Shown in pieces: positions 15,622 to 24,637 of a stretch of DNA of 64,000 nucleotides. The notes below the pieces were generated by a model. The model made no database searches and had not been told where the DNA came from. It saw only the letters and a program-made list of their open reading frames with translations. The stretch covers positions 1 to 64,000 of the forward strand of contig JAJPJD010000006.1 in the NCBI GenBank assembly GCA_021324355.1, in the 5' to 3' direction. The stretch's first letter is position 1. Every line of letters begins with the position of its first letter. The translations under genes were made by a program, and so were the position numbers. Origin of the DNA: Actinomycetota bacterium (GTDB lineage: Bacteria; Actinomycetota; Acidimicrobiia; Acidimicrobiales; RAAP-2).

Positions 15622-18351
15622 GCGGGCAGCAGACCGCCCGGACGGACCCAGACGGCGCCGTCTGACGAGCCGCCAGGCGACCACCCCCAGCAGCGCCGCC
15701 ACCCCGACGGCCGAGGCCACCCCGCCCAGGGTGAGCCCGGAGGGCCAGTAGGTGAAGGTGAGCCGCCACCGCCCAGCCGGGACCCGAACCCCCTGGATCA
15801 GTCCGACCCGGACCACCGGCAAGCGCACCGTGCGGCCGCCGCCGATCGGCGTGGCCCGGACCTCCCAGCCGGCCAGGTAGGCCTCGGAGCGGACCACCAG
15901 CGCCGGCCGGGGGGTGACCACCGCGTCGGTCTCCTCCCCCTCGGGCCCGAGCGCGAGCCGGGTGGCCCGAGCGCCGGGGACCCCCACCACCGCCACCGTC
16001 GGCCCCAACCGGTCGGTCTCGAACCGGGCGTAGTCCTCCCAGAAGCCCCGCTGGTGCCAGGATGGCTGGCCGAAGGCCTGTTGGAAGGGGCCGTCCAGCT
16101 CGTCGCGCCCCCCGCCGAGCGTGGTCAGCGTCGAGGCCTCGCTCCAGGCCCGGCCGCCCGGTCCGCGGACCACGATCGCCTGGGCCCGCTGGGCACCGTC
16201 GAAGCGCACCTCCCAGCCGCCCGGCCGGCGGCGCGCCGACTGACCCGGGTACCCGAGGCGACCGCTCGGACCGACCACCCCCACCAGCGGCGCGTCGGCT
16301 GGGGGGCGGGCCGAGGCCAAGAACGCGCTGGTCACGGTGACCTGGCTGCCGAGGTAGAAGGTGCGGCTGCTGGCGGTGCCCGCCGGCGCCGCGCCCGGAC
16401 AGCGCGGCGGGGGGCCGGGCGCCTGGCCGGGGGCCAGACGCTGGACCAGGGAGCCGGGCAGGACCAGGACGGTGGCCAGGCGGAGGGGGACGAACACTCC
16501 CCGGGCGAGCGCGCACGGGTCCATCGTCGACATGAAGTGGGTCCCGGTGACCTGGTCGTAGGTGCCGCTCAGGATCGAGCCGTAGCCCTGGACGCTGTCG
16601 AGCCCGGTCAGCGCGTTGAGGTCGGGCTCCGAGATCGAGCTGAGCTGGGTGATGCTGGGGACGCCGACGATCGCGAAGCGGCCGGCGGCGCCGAGGGCAG
16701 CCGCGCCCTCGGCTCGGGTCGGCTCGGGTTGGCCCCCGGCCCACATGCCGGTCGAGCAGGCCAGGTTGAACAGGCCGAGGTCGGCCACCACCACTGCCAC
16801 CAGGAGCCGACGGGCCAGCGCCGGCGGGCTCCGGCGCCAGGCCACCACCACCGCCAGGGCCCCGACGGCCACCGCCGCCTGGGCCGCCATCCACGGCCGG
16901 CGGCCGTTGGGGTCGGTCGGCAGGGCCCCCAGGGCGGTGAGGACGGTGACCGGGAACCACAGCATGCTCAGTGCGGCGGCCAGCCCGGCCAGCGGGAAGG
17001 CGGCCGGGACCGCCACCTCCCGCAGCCAGCGCAACGGCCGGTCGGCCCGCTCCCGCCACTCCCCGGACAAGAACAGCTCCAGCCAGAACGCGAACACCAT
17101 CGCCAGCGCGAGGTCCACGATCTGCAGGTTCCGGCTGTCCAAGCGGACCTTGTTGTAAAAGGGGATCTCGGCGAAGACGTGGCCGAGCGGGGTGAAGGTC
17201 CCCCAGGCGAGCAGCAGGCCGAGGGGGGCCAGGAACAGCCACGGCCGCCAGTCCCGGGCCCGGGGGTCGGCCCGCCGCCCGACCCCGCGCACCACGAGCA
17301 CGAGGAAGGCGGCCAGCGGGAGCAGGCCCACGTAGCCCGTGACCTCGGGCAGGTTGTAGGTGTTCGAGAAGGCGGGCTGGCCGAACACCCCGTTGCCGCC
17401 GAAGAGGTTCTGGACCAGCATGAGGATGGTCCACGACGGGCGCAGGGAGCCCAGCCCGAAGAAGGTGTAGCTCTCGGTGGCCCGCTGGGAGGCGAGGATG
17501 AACGAGCGGCCGGGCAACAGCTCGGCCGCCCCGAGGGCCACCGCCCACAGCGCGGCCAGGGCGGCGTAGCCAACCAGCGCACAGCGGCGCTGTGGGGTGA
17601 CCGTGTCCCCGGGGTAGCCGCGCAGGGCCAACCAGGCCACCAAGACCGAGCCCACGATCTCGGTCTCGGCCATGCTCCGAGGTTCGCCAGTCAGCAGGTT
17701 CAACCCCATGACCCCGGCCAACAGCGCCACCCAGGGCCACGGGGAGCTGACCGCGGCTGGCCGGCGGCGGTACTCGGGGCTGGGCCCGGTGCCCAGCACC
17801 GCCCAGGACAGTCGGAGCACGGCCAGCACCATGAGCGGCATCCACCCCATCCCCTGGACGATCCCCAGGTGGACCAGCTGGCCGGTCATGGCCCCGCCGA
17901 CCTGGTAGGTGAGCGCCGAGAGGAAACACGCCAGCGGGCGCAACCCGTACTGGCGAGCCAGCGCGTAGAACCCCACCCCGGCCGCCCAGTAGAGCGCGAG
18001 CAGGTTGAGCACCCAGGCCCCCACCGCCGGCAGGACCGCGAACAGCAGGGTCCCGGGGTAGAAGGAGCCGGCGTTGAGCCCGGCCAGCAATGGCGAGCCT
18101 GACCAGATGGTCGGGTTCCACAGCGGGAGGTGGCCGGCCGCCAGCAGCTGACCCGAGAGCACCCGCAGCGGGAAGTTCTGGAGCAGGTTGTCGTAGCTGA
18201 TGGCCGGGTACCCGAGGGCCGCCGGCACGACGAAGGCGACCACCGGGACGCCAACGAGCACCGCCACCGGCCAGGCGTCCGGCGAGCGGGCGAGCGCCCG
18301 GACCCGGGCCCAGGATGCGGCCGCGCCGGCCGTCGGGGCGACCGCGGTCAC
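15619..18351 (-). CDS. YfhO-family polytopic membrane protein
   Basis: 910 residues starting at GTG 18351. About twelve hydrophobic helices fill roughly residues 28-510, with a long extracytoplasmic part following and one final helix near 870-890 before a basic tail. The loop after the first helix (YDNLLQNFPLR, then LPLWNPTIWSG) and the C-terminal beta-rich segment (AYLAGWEVRATP, then VPAGRWRLTFTYWP) are typical of YfhO proteins. These are GT-C-like membrane proteins linked in some bacteria to glycosylation of cell-wall or membrane glycopolymers. The acceptor here is unknown. It lies 9 bases after the M16 protease stop and overlaps the dapB promoter, so it interrupts the usual pnp-protease-dapB order. 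Confidence 0.85.
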   Translation of the reverse strand: MTAVAPTAGAAASWARVRALARSPDAWPVAVLVGVPVVAFVVPAALGYPAISYDNLLQNFPLRVLSGQLLAAGHLPLWNPTIWSGSPLLAGLNAGSFYPGTLLFAVLPAVGAWVLNLLALYWAAGVGFYALARQYGLRPLACFLSALTYQVGGAMTGQLVHLGIVQGMGWMPLMVLAVLRLSWAVLGTGPSPEYRRRPAAVSSPWPWVALLAGVMGLNLLTGEPRSMAETEIVGSVLVAWLALRGYPGDTVTPQRRCALVGYAALAALWAVALGAAELLPGRSFILASQRATESYTFFGLGSLRPSWTILMLVQNLFGGNGVFGQPAFSNTYNLPEVTGYVGLLPLAAFLVLVVRGVGRRADPRARDWRPWLFLAPLGLLLAWGTFTPLGHVFAEIPFYNKVRLDSRNLQIVDLALAMVFAFWLELFLSGEWRERADRPLRWLREVAVPAAFPLAGLAAALSMLWFPVTVLTALGALPTDPNGRRPWMAAQAAVAVGALAVVVAWRRSPPALARRLLVAVVVADLGLFNLACSTGMWAGGQPEPTRAEGAAALGAAGRFAIVGVPSITQLSSISEPDLNALTGLDSVQGYGSILSGTYDQVTGTHFMSTMDPCALARGVFVPLRLATVLVLPGSLVQRLAPGQAPGPPPRCPGAAPAGTASSRTFYLGSQVTVTSAFLASARPPADAPLVGVVGPSGRLGYPGQSARRRPGGWEVRFDGAQRAQAIVVRGPGGRAWSEASTLTTLGGGRDELDGPFQQAFGQPSWHQRGFWEDYARFETDRLGPTVAVVGVPGARATRLALGPEGEETDAVVTPRPALVVRSEAYLAGWEVRATPIGGGRTVRLPVVRVGLIQGVRVPAGRWRLTFTYWPSGLTLGGVASAVGVAALLGVVAWRLVRRRRLGPSGRSAAR

Positions 18352-18360
18352 TGGGTGGAC

Positions 18361-19656
18361 CTAGGCCAGGTGGGCGGCCAGCCCGCTCACGACGTGGTCG
18401 AAATCACCCTGGCCGAAGGGGCCGACCACAGCCAGGGTCCGCGGCTCGCCGGCCAGCCGCTGCGCCGCCCGTCGGACGTCGTCGCGTCCGACCGACTCGA
18501 TGAGACCGAGGATCTCTTCGACGGTCTTCACCTCGCCGTGCAGCAGGAGGGCCGAGCCGACCCGACTCATCCGGGCCCCCGAGTCCTCGATGGCCAGCAG
18601 GACCTCGGCCCGGAGGTTCCCTTTGGCGACCGCCAGCTCCCGCTCGCTCACCCCGTCGGCGGCCAACGTCCCGAGCTCGCCGGCCACGATGGACAGGACC
18701 TCTTCGGCCCGCTCCGGCGCGGTGCCGGCCACCACGCACAGCGAGCCAGCATCCTCGAAGGCCAGCCGCTCCGACCCGATCGAGTAGGCCAGCCCTCGCT
18801 GCTCCCGGACCTTTTGGAACAGCCGGGAGGACATCCCGCCCCCCAGCACCTGGTTGAGGACCGAGAACGCCCACCGGTCCTCGTCGGCCCGGGCGATGCA
18901 GCGCATGCCCAGGGCCAGGTGGGCTTGCTCAGTGGGCCGGGACACCACCACCACCGGCTCGCTTCGGTCCTCGGGCCGTCGCCGCTCCGGGGGGCCGCCG
19001 CCCGGCGGGCCGGCGAAGCGCGCTTGGACCGCCGCCGCCACCTCCTCATGGCGCAGCCGGCCAGCCACGGACACCACCATGTTCCCGGGCCGGTAGTGCT
19101 GGGCGAAGAACCCCCGGACGTCGTCGGTGGTGATGGCCCCCACGCTCTGCGCGGTCCCCAAGGCGTCCCGGCCCAACGGGTGGCCCGGGAACAGCCCGGC
19201 CAGGCATCGCTCGACCACCAAGTCGGCGGGCTCGTCGGCGTGCATTCGGATCTCGTCTTGGATGACCGTCCGCTCGGACTCGAGGTCGGCCGGCCGCAGG
19301 GCCGGGTCCCACATGATCTGGCTCAGGATGTCCAAGCCGAGCGAGAGGTGCTCGGCCAGCAGGCGGACGAAGAAGGTCGTGTACTCCTTGGTCGTATAGG
19401 CGTTGCAGTCACCGCCGACCTCGTCGAGGGCCTCGGCGATCGCGGCTGCACTCAGCTGGGGAGTGCCCTTGAACAAGAGATGCTCGAGGAAGTGAGACGC
19501 CCCGGCAACCTGCTCCGGCTCGTCGCGTGAGCCGCTGCCCACCCAGAAGCCGATGGCCACCGAGTGGACCTCGGACATCGCCTCGGTGACCAGGCGGAGC
19601 CCGCAGGGCAGGGTCTCGACCGAGGTGGCGGGAGCGTCGGCCCGCCGGCCGCTCAA
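18361..19656 (-). CDS. M16-family zinc peptidase (PepR-like)
   Basis: 431 residues, cytosolic, single-chain M16 peptidase. The inverted zinc motif HFLEH is at 55-59, with the distal ligand region SERTVIQDEIRMHADEP some 70 residues later. The C-terminal half carries the R/Y signature (GGGMSSRLFQKVREQRGLAY). The start is a TTG at 19656 that overlaps the pnp stop (TTGA), indicating translational coupling. A pnp-protease pair is widely conserved in actinobacteria (M. tuberculosis pepR). The substrate is unknown. Confidence 0.93.
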   Translation of the reverse strand: MSGRRADAPATSVETLPCGLRLVTEAMSEVHSVAIGFWVGSGSRDEPEQVAGASHFLEHLLFKGTPQLSAAAIAEALDEVGGDCNAYTTKEYTTFFVRLLAEHLSLGLDILSQIMWDPALRPADLESERTVIQDEIRMHADEPADLVVERCLAGLFPGHPLGRDALGTAQSVGAITTDDVRGFFAQHYRPGNMVVSVAGRLRHEEVAAAVQARFAGPPGGGPPERRRPEDRSEPVVVVSRPTEQAHLALGMRCIARADEDRWAFSVLNQVLGGGMSSRLFQKVREQRGLAYSIGSERLAFEDAGSLCVVAGTAPERAEEVLSIVAGELGTLAADGVSERELAVAKGNLRAEVLLAIEDSGARMSRVGSALLLHGEVKTVEEILGLIESVGRDDVRRAAQRLAGEPRTLAVVGPFGQGDFDHVVSGLAAHLA

Positions 19657-22037
19657 CGCCGGCGGGACCGGGAACGGCGCCGCTCGCCGGTCCGGCCGTC
19701 GCCGGCGGGGGCGGACCCTGGGCCGAGGTCGCCGAGCTCGGCCACCAGCTCGGCCTCGAAGGCCTCCTCAAAGGAGGCGAAGGTCGAGCTGCCGTTGGCC
19801 GGCCGGCTGCCCGAGGCCGTCGGCTCGCCCTCGTCTCGCTCGGGGGGCGGGGCGCTGGCCAACGACAGCGACACCTTCCCCTGCTGGTCGATGTCGTCCA
19901 CCCGGACCTCGATCGACTGGCCGAGGCTCAGGACCTCCTCGACCGACCCCACCCGGCGGCCGCCGGCCAGGGGCGAGAGCTTGGAGATGTGCAGCAGCCC
20001 GTCCCGCCCCGGCAGGACGTTGACGAAGGCACCGAACTTGGTCAGGTTCACCACCTTGCCGCTGTAGACCGCGCCGATCTCGGCGGTCGGCGGGTCGAGG
20101 ATGAGCGAGATCCGGCGCTGGGCCTCGGCCACCGCCCGGGCGTCCTTGGCCCCGATGGTCACGGTGCCGACCATCCCGTCATCGTCGACGGTGATGTCGG
20201 CCCCGGTCTCCTGCTGGAGGGTGTTGATCACCTTGCCCTTCGGCCCGATGACCTCCCCGATCTTGTCGATCGGGATCTCCATCGACACGATCTTGGGTGC
20301 GCTCTCGGCAACCTGGGGCCGGGGCTCGGCGATGGCCGCTTCCATCACCGCCAGGATCTGGAGCCGCGCCTCCTTGGCCTGCTCGAGCGCGGTGGCCAGC
20401 ACCTCGGCTGGCAGGCCGTCGATCTTGGTGTCCAGCTGCAGGGCGGTCACCGCGTCGGCGGTCCCGGCCACCTTGAAGTCCATGTCGCCGAACGCGTCCT
20501 CGGCTCCCAAGATGTCAGTCAACGTCACGTAGCGGCCCTGCTCGTGGACCAGGCCCATGGCGATCCCGGCCACCGGGGCGGCGATAGGCACCCCGGCCGC
20601 CATGAGCGACAGGGTGGAGCCGCAGACCGAGGCCATGGAGGTGGAGCCGTTGGAGGCCAGCACGTCGGACACCAGCCGCAGGGTGTAGGGGAACTCCTCT
20701 TCGCTCGGGATCACCGGCAGCAGGGCCCGCTCGGCCAGCAACCCGTGGCCGATCTCCCGCCGGCGGGGTCCGCGCATCTGTCCGGCCTCCCCGGTCGAGT
20801 ACGGCGGGAAGTTGTAGTGGTGCATGTAGCGCTTGGAGTCGTCCGGCGAGATGGTGTCGAGGAGCTGGTTCATGCGTGGCATCCCGAGCGTGGTCACATT
20901 GACCACCTGGGTCTCGCCCCGCTGGAAGAGGGCCGAGCCGTGGGCGGTGGGAAACAGGTCGAGCTCGACCGACAGGGGCCGGATCTCGGTCGTGCGGCGG
21001 CCATCGATGCGGATTCCCTCTTCGATGATCCGCTGGCGGACCAGTTGCTTGGTGAGGGCCCGCACGGCTGCTTTCACCTCGCCCTCCCGCCCGGCAAACT
21101 CGTCGGCCAGGGCGCCCAGCACCGACGCGGTGGCCTCGTCGACGGCCTGGTTGCGGGCGGCCTTCGCGGTCACCCGGTTGGCCTCCGACAGCGGCCCGGT
21201 CCCCACCTCCACGACCCGGGACCAGACGTCGTCGCCGTAATCGGTGAAGGTGGTGAACGCAATCGGCTGGATCGGCCCTCGGGCCGCCTCGAAGGCCGCC
21301 ACCAGCTGCCGCTGGAGGTTGATGGACTCTCGGATCCACAGCTTGGAGGCCTCCAGCCCCTCGGCCAGGACCGCTTCGGTCACCTTGGGCGCGCCCTGGG
21401 CGTAGTACTCGAAGGAGCGCTCGGTCCCCCCGGCTTCGACCATCATGATCGCGATCTCGGCGTCGGCGTCCTGACTCAGGGCCCGCCCGGCCACCACCAG
21501 CTCGAAGGTCGACTCGTCTCCCTGTTGGAAGGTCGGGTGGGGGATCCAGTCCCCCTCGACCGAGTAGGCGATGCGGACGGCGCCGATCGGACCTTCGAAG
21601 GGGATCCCTGAGATCATGAGCGCGCACGACGCGGCATTGATCGCCACCACGTCGTGGGGGTTCTGCTGGTCGGCACCGAAGACCGTTCCCACCACGTGGA
21701 CCTCGTTGCGGAACCCCTTGGGGAACGACGGGCGAAGCGGCCGGTCGATGAGCCGGCAGGTCAAGATGGCCTGGTCGGTGGCCCGGCCCTCCCGGCGGAA
21801 GAAGGAGCCGGGGATCTTGCCGGCGGCATAGGCCCGCTCCTCGATGTCGACGGTGAGCGGGAAGAAGTCGGTGCCCTCCCGAACGCTGCGCGCCGCGGTC
21901 GCGGTGGCGAGCACGATGGTGTCCCCGATGCGCCCCACCACGGCACCGTCGGCCAGCTGGGCCAGCTTGCCGGCCTCGAAGGACAGGTGGCGGTCGGTAC
22001 CGGTGATCGGCGCCGACACGGAGATGGCCTCGGCCAT
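19653..22037 (-). CDS. pnp: Polynucleotide phosphorylase
   Basis: Phosphorolytic 3'-to-5' exoribonuclease and guanosine pentaphosphate synthetase of the mRNA decay machinery. 794 residues: first RNase PH domain (RSVREGTDFFPLTVDIEER, RPLRPSFPKGF), helical linker, second RNase PH domain (SALFQRGETQVVNVTTLG and GDMDFKVAGTADAVTALQLD), KH domain (KIGEVIGPKGKVINTLQ) and S1 domain (GKVVNLTKFGAFVNVLPG), followed by a basic tail rich in Arg and Ser. The ATG at 22037 has AAGGAG five bases upstream. It lies downstream of rpsO with a hairpin between them, the classical rpsO-pnp arrangement. Confidence 0.97.
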   Translation of the reverse strand: MAEAISVSAPITGTDRHLSFEAGKLAQLADGAVVGRIGDTIVLATATAARSVREGTDFFPLTVDIEERAYAAGKIPGSFFRREGRATDQAILTCRLIDRPLRPSFPKGFRNEVHVVGTVFGADQQNPHDVVAINAASCALMISGIPFEGPIGAVRIAYSVEGDWIPHPTFQQGDESTFELVVAGRALSQDADAEIAIMMVEAGGTERSFEYYAQGAPKVTEAVLAEGLEASKLWIRESINLQRQLVAAFEAARGPIQPIAFTTFTDYGDDVWSRVVEVGTGPLSEANRVTAKAARNQAVDEATASVLGALADEFAGREGEVKAAVRALTKQLVRQRIIEEGIRIDGRRTTEIRPLSVELDLFPTAHGSALFQRGETQVVNVTTLGMPRMNQLLDTISPDDSKRYMHHYNFPPYSTGEAGQMRGPRRREIGHGLLAERALLPVIPSEEEFPYTLRLVSDVLASNGSTSMASVCGSTLSLMAAGVPIAAPVAGIAMGLVHEQGRYVTLTDILGAEDAFGDMDFKVAGTADAVTALQLDTKIDGLPAEVLATALEQAKEARLQILAVMEAAIAEPRPQVAESAPKIVSMEIPIDKIGEVIGPKGKVINTLQQETGADITVDDDGMVGTVTIGAKDARAVAEAQRRISLILDPPTAEIGAVYSGKVVNLTKFGAFVNVLPGRDGLLHISKLSPLAGGRRVGSVEEVLSLGQSIEVRVDDIDQQGKVSLSLASAPPPERDEGEPTASGSRPANGSSTFASFEEAFEAELVAELGDLGPGSAPAGDGRTGERRRSRSRRR

Positions 22038-22159
22038 GTCGCTCCTTGAACTCAGGGGCTGCCCCGTGTCGGTTCCCAGTGGTCGATCACCTCGCGGCCG
22101 TCGGCCGAAGTGATCGGCGACTGGCAGCCGACCTGGGGCGGTGCCCGTCTGGTATGCAA

Positions 22160-22183
22160 CCGCCCGGCCACAGGGCCGGGCGG
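22160..22183 (-). terminator. rpsO-pnp intercistronic hairpin
   Basis: A perfect 10-bp stem (CCGCCCGGCC / GGCCGGGCGG) with a 4-base loop lies 11 bases after the rpsO stop and about 120 bases before pnp. On the minus strand it is followed by TTGCAT, a poor U-tract. It may be a leaky terminator or, by analogy with E. coli rpsO-pnp, a processing or stability element. Confidence 0.6.
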
Positions 22184-22194
22184 AAGGTCTGTTG

Positions 22195-22452
22195 TTACCG
22201 GCGGATTCCCAGCCGCCCGATGAGCGCTCGGTACCGCTCGACGTCGTTGCGGGCGACGTAGTCGAGCAGCCGCCTCCGTCGACCGATCAGCTTCATGAGC
22301 CCCCGCCGGGTGTGGTGGTCCCCGGGGTGGACCCGCAGGTGCTCGGTCAGCTGCGCGATGCGGTCCGTGAGCAAGGCCACCTGCACCTCCGGCGACCCGG
22401 TGTCGGTGGGGTGCCGGCGGTGCTCTTCGATGATCGCCGCTCTGTCAGGCAT
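22195..22452 (-). CDS. rpsO: 30S ribosomal protein S15
   Basis: 85 residues. Carries the S15 signatures [35 protein letters not shown] and [13 protein letters not shown]. Binds the three-way junction of the central domain of 16S rRNA early in 30S assembly. The ATG at 22452 has no good Shine-Dalgarno site (GTTCTCC upstream), which fits control through leader RNA structure. Upstream lie an extended -10 promoter and about 120 bases of leader; downstream lie a hairpin and pnp. Confidence 0.97.
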   Translation of the reverse strand: MPDRAAIIEEHRRHPTDTGSPEVQVALLTDRIAQLTEHLRVHPGDHHTRRGLMKLIGRRRRLLDYVARNDVERYRALIGRLGIRR

Positions 22453-22760
22453 GCAGGAGAACCACCACGCTGTCTGGGTACGGCTCCCGGGACCGGCTCA
22501 AGAGGAGCCGTCGCCAGGGGCCGGCCGCGTGCCCGGTGGCACGCAACGGTGCGGGCCAGCACAGCCCGCTCCAGACCGCAACTTTAGCAGGTCGACGCCC
22601 GAGCGCCCGAGCGGGTGCCGGGGCACTCTGGCCGTGAGGGGTACGCCCGCCGGCGGCCCACCGTCTGCGATGGTGGCGCCGACGGGTCACGGGAGCCCCG
22701 GAGAAGGCGCTCGATGCGCAGCAGTCCCGTTCCCCAGTGCCGACCAGCGAGCGGGCCAGC
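22453..22760 (-). other. Intergenic region with rpsO leader
   Basis: 308 bases between ribF and rpsO without a credible gene. The rpsO-proximal 120 bases after the predicted promoter can form small hairpins in the RNA (GGCTC-CTCTT-GAGCC; CGTGCC-ACCG-GGCACG) and are a candidate S15-responsive leader. In the ribF-proximal half I see only GC-rich repeats such as two copies of CGCCCGAG and no terminator with a U-tract. Confidence 0.5.
22581..22589 (-). promoter_or_regulatory. Extended -10 promoter for rpsO-pnp
   Basis: TGC-TAAAGT on the minus strand (hexamer 22586-22581) is an extended -10 of the TGN-TANNNT type, about 125 bases upstream of the rpsO ATG, in a locally A/T-rich spot. No convincing -35. 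Confidence 0.5.
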
Positions 22761-23711
22761 TCAGGCCAGGGCGGCCCGGACCGCCTCGACGTCCGCCCGC
22801 ATCTGGGCCACCAGTGCCCCGAGGTCGTCGTAGGCGCGCTGGGGCCGGATCCAGGCCTCAAAGCTCACCCGGGCGGCCTCGCCGTACAGGTCGCCCTCAA
22901 AGTCGAGCAAGTACGCCTCGACCAGGGGCGACCCGTCGCCGGTGGCCTCGAAGGTGGGAGGCTGGCCGACAGAGATCGCCGCCGGGTGGTCGCTGGCCGC
23001 CCGCCAGGAGAACCGGCCGCCGTAGACGCCGGGGGCGGGAAGCGCGATCTGCCGGCCCACCCCAACGTTGGCGGTCGGGAAGCCGAGCAGCCGAGCCCCC
23101 CGGCCAGCCCCGTGGCGCACGGTGCCCCGGACCTGGTGCGCCCGGCCGAGCATGGCCGCCGCAGCGGCGACGTCACCTTCGGCGATACACCGGCGGATCC
23201 GGGTCGAAGAGATCGGCGGGCCGGAGTCGGCACCGACCAGACGCACCGACACCACCTCGAACCCGGCCTCGGCGCCCATGGCCGAGAGCAGCGCCACGTC
23301 CCCTTTGCGGCCATGGCCGAAGTGGAAGTCCCGGCCCACCACCACCAGCCGGGCGCCCAGCGCGCCCACCAGCACCGCCTCGACGAAGTGCTCGGCCGAC
23401 TCCTCCGAGCGGGCCCGGTCGAACGGCACCACCAGGGTGCGGTCGACGCCGCACGCCGCCAGCAGCTCCAACTTCTGCTCGAGGTCGGTCAAGGTGGTGG
23501 GGGCCGACTCGGGCCGCACCACCGAGGCCGGATGGGGGTCGAAGGTGACCACCACGGTCTCTAAGCCCCGGGCAGCCGCGAGGTCGCGCAGCCGGCCGAT
23601 CACGTGGCGATGCCCGAGGTGCACGCCGTCGTAGGCGCCCACGGTGACCGCGGCACCGCCGGGACTGGGCGCGCAGCTGTCCGGAGCAACCACCTCCATC
23701 GCTGGCACCAT
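22761..23711 (-). CDS. ribF: Bifunctional riboflavin kinase/FAD synthetase
   Basis: Makes FMN and then FAD from riboflavin. 316 residues from the ATG at 23711; a second ATG at 23699 would remove four residues. The N-terminal nucleotidyltransferase domain has VGAYDGVHLGHRHVIGRL and FDPHPASVV, then the ISSTRIR motif. The C-terminal kinase domain has the family loop GFPTANV, YGGRF and ARVSFEAWIRPQ. It follows truB, with 41 bases between them, in the translation-factor string; truB-ribF-rpsO is common. Confidence 0.95.
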   Translation of the reverse strand: MVPAMEVVAPDSCAPSPGGAAVTVGAYDGVHLGHRHVIGRLRDLAAARGLETVVVTFDPHPASVVRPESAPTTLTDLEQKLELLAACGVDRTLVVPFDRARSEESAEHFVEAVLVGALGARLVVVGRDFHFGHGRKGDVALLSAMGAEAGFEVVSVRLVGADSGPPISSTRIRRCIAEGDVAAAAAMLGRAHQVRGTVRHGAGRGARLLGFPTANVGVGRQIALPAPGVYGGRFSWRAASDHPAAISVGQPPTFEATGDGSPLVEAYLLDFEGDLYGEAARVSFEAWIRPQRAYDDLGALVAQMRADVEAVRAALA

Positions 23712-23752
23712 AGACGGTCTTGGCGAAGCTCCTGAGGAGCGCCGGAGCGGGC

Positions 23753-24637
23753 TCAGCCCGGGCCGAGCACCACCGCCGGTCGGGCCAGCGGCTGGCCCTC
23801 GGCCCGCTCGTACACCGCCAGCAGTGCGCCCGCCGGGTCGACCAGGGCCACCGGGCCCGGCGGCAGGTCTCCCCAGGCCTCGACCGCCACTGCCCGTCCG
23901 GCCCGCACCGACGGGCACAGCTCGAGCGGTACCGGCGCGCTCGGAAGCTCCAGCCCATCGAGCGGCGACCGGAGCACCGGCTGGCCGTCCCGCCAGGCCG
24001 CCTCGATCTCGGCCAGCGGCCGGGCGTCGGCCTCGGTGAACCGCCCGGCCCGCACCCGGCGGAGCCGGCGGAGGTGGGCCCCGCCGCCCAGTGCCGCCCC
24101 CAGGTCGGCGACCAGCGACCGGACATAGGTCCCGGCCGAGCAGGTGACCGCCAGCGCGTAGGTCCCCGGCTCGGGCAACGGAGCCACCTCGAGCCGGTCG
24201 ATCCTGACCCGCCGGGACGGCCGGGGTGCCGTCACCCCCTGGCGGGCCAGCCGGTAGAGGCGCTGGCCGCCCACCTTCACCGCCGAGACCATCGGCACCT
24301 GCTGGTCAATCTCCCCCCGAAAGGCGGCGGCCGCCGCCTCCACCTGGGCCGGGGTCACCCCGGCCATGTCGAAGCGGGCCACCGGCTCGCCCTCGTCGTC
24401 GCCGGTCGAGGTGCTGACCCCGAGGATCATCTCGGCCCGGTACTCCTTGACCGAGCTGCTGAGGTAGCGCAGCAGCCGGGTGGCCGGGCCGACCCCCAGC
24501 ACCAGCACCCCGGTCGCGCCGGGGTCCAGGGTCCCGGCGTGGCCCACTCGCCGGACCCCCAGCACCCGCCGGCACCGGGCCACCACGTCGTGGGAGGTCC
24601 AGCCGGCCTCCTTGTCGACGACCAGGAACCCGATCAC
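23753..24637 (-). CDS. truB: tRNA pseudouridine(55) synthase
   Basis: Forms pseudouridine 55 in the T-loop of tRNAs. 294 residues. The catalytic aspartate is D38 in RVGHAGTLDPGATGVL; KEYRAEMILGVSTSTGD and the later CSAGTYVRSLVADLG fit the TruB core, and a short C-terminal PUA-like part follows. The ATG overlaps the rbfA stop (ATGA), giving coupled translation. Confidence 0.96.
   Translation of the reverse strand: MIGFLVVDKEAGWTSHDVVARCRRVLGVRRVGHAGTLDPGATGVLVLGVGPATRLLRYLSSSVKEYRAEMILGVSTSTGDDEGEPVARFDMAGVTPAQVEAAAAAFRGEIDQQVPMVSAVKVGGQRLYRLARQGVTAPRPSRRVRIDRLEVAPLPEPGTYALAVTCSAGTYVRSLVADLGAALGGGAHLRRLRRVRAGRFTEADARPLAEIEAAWRDGQPVLRSPLDGLELPSAPVPLELCPSVRAGRAVAVEAWGDLPPGPVALVDPAGALLAVYERAEGQPLARPAVVLGPG

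Noticed and set aside
11975-15622. Very long plus-strand open frame (over 1,200 codons) across the GGDEF/EAL, TetR and dapB genes
   Set aside because: It spans three real opposite-strand genes and reads as low-complexity Arg/Gly/Pro sequence, so it is an antisense shadow.
15334-18102. Plus-strand open frame opposite the YfhO gene
   Set aside because: No recognisable domain, Gln/Gly/Arg-rich composition and full overlap with a well-supported membrane protein.
22595-22625. FMN riboswitch or ribF control element
   Set aside because: It lies downstream of ribF, and no conserved RFN-element blocks were seen upstream of ribF either.
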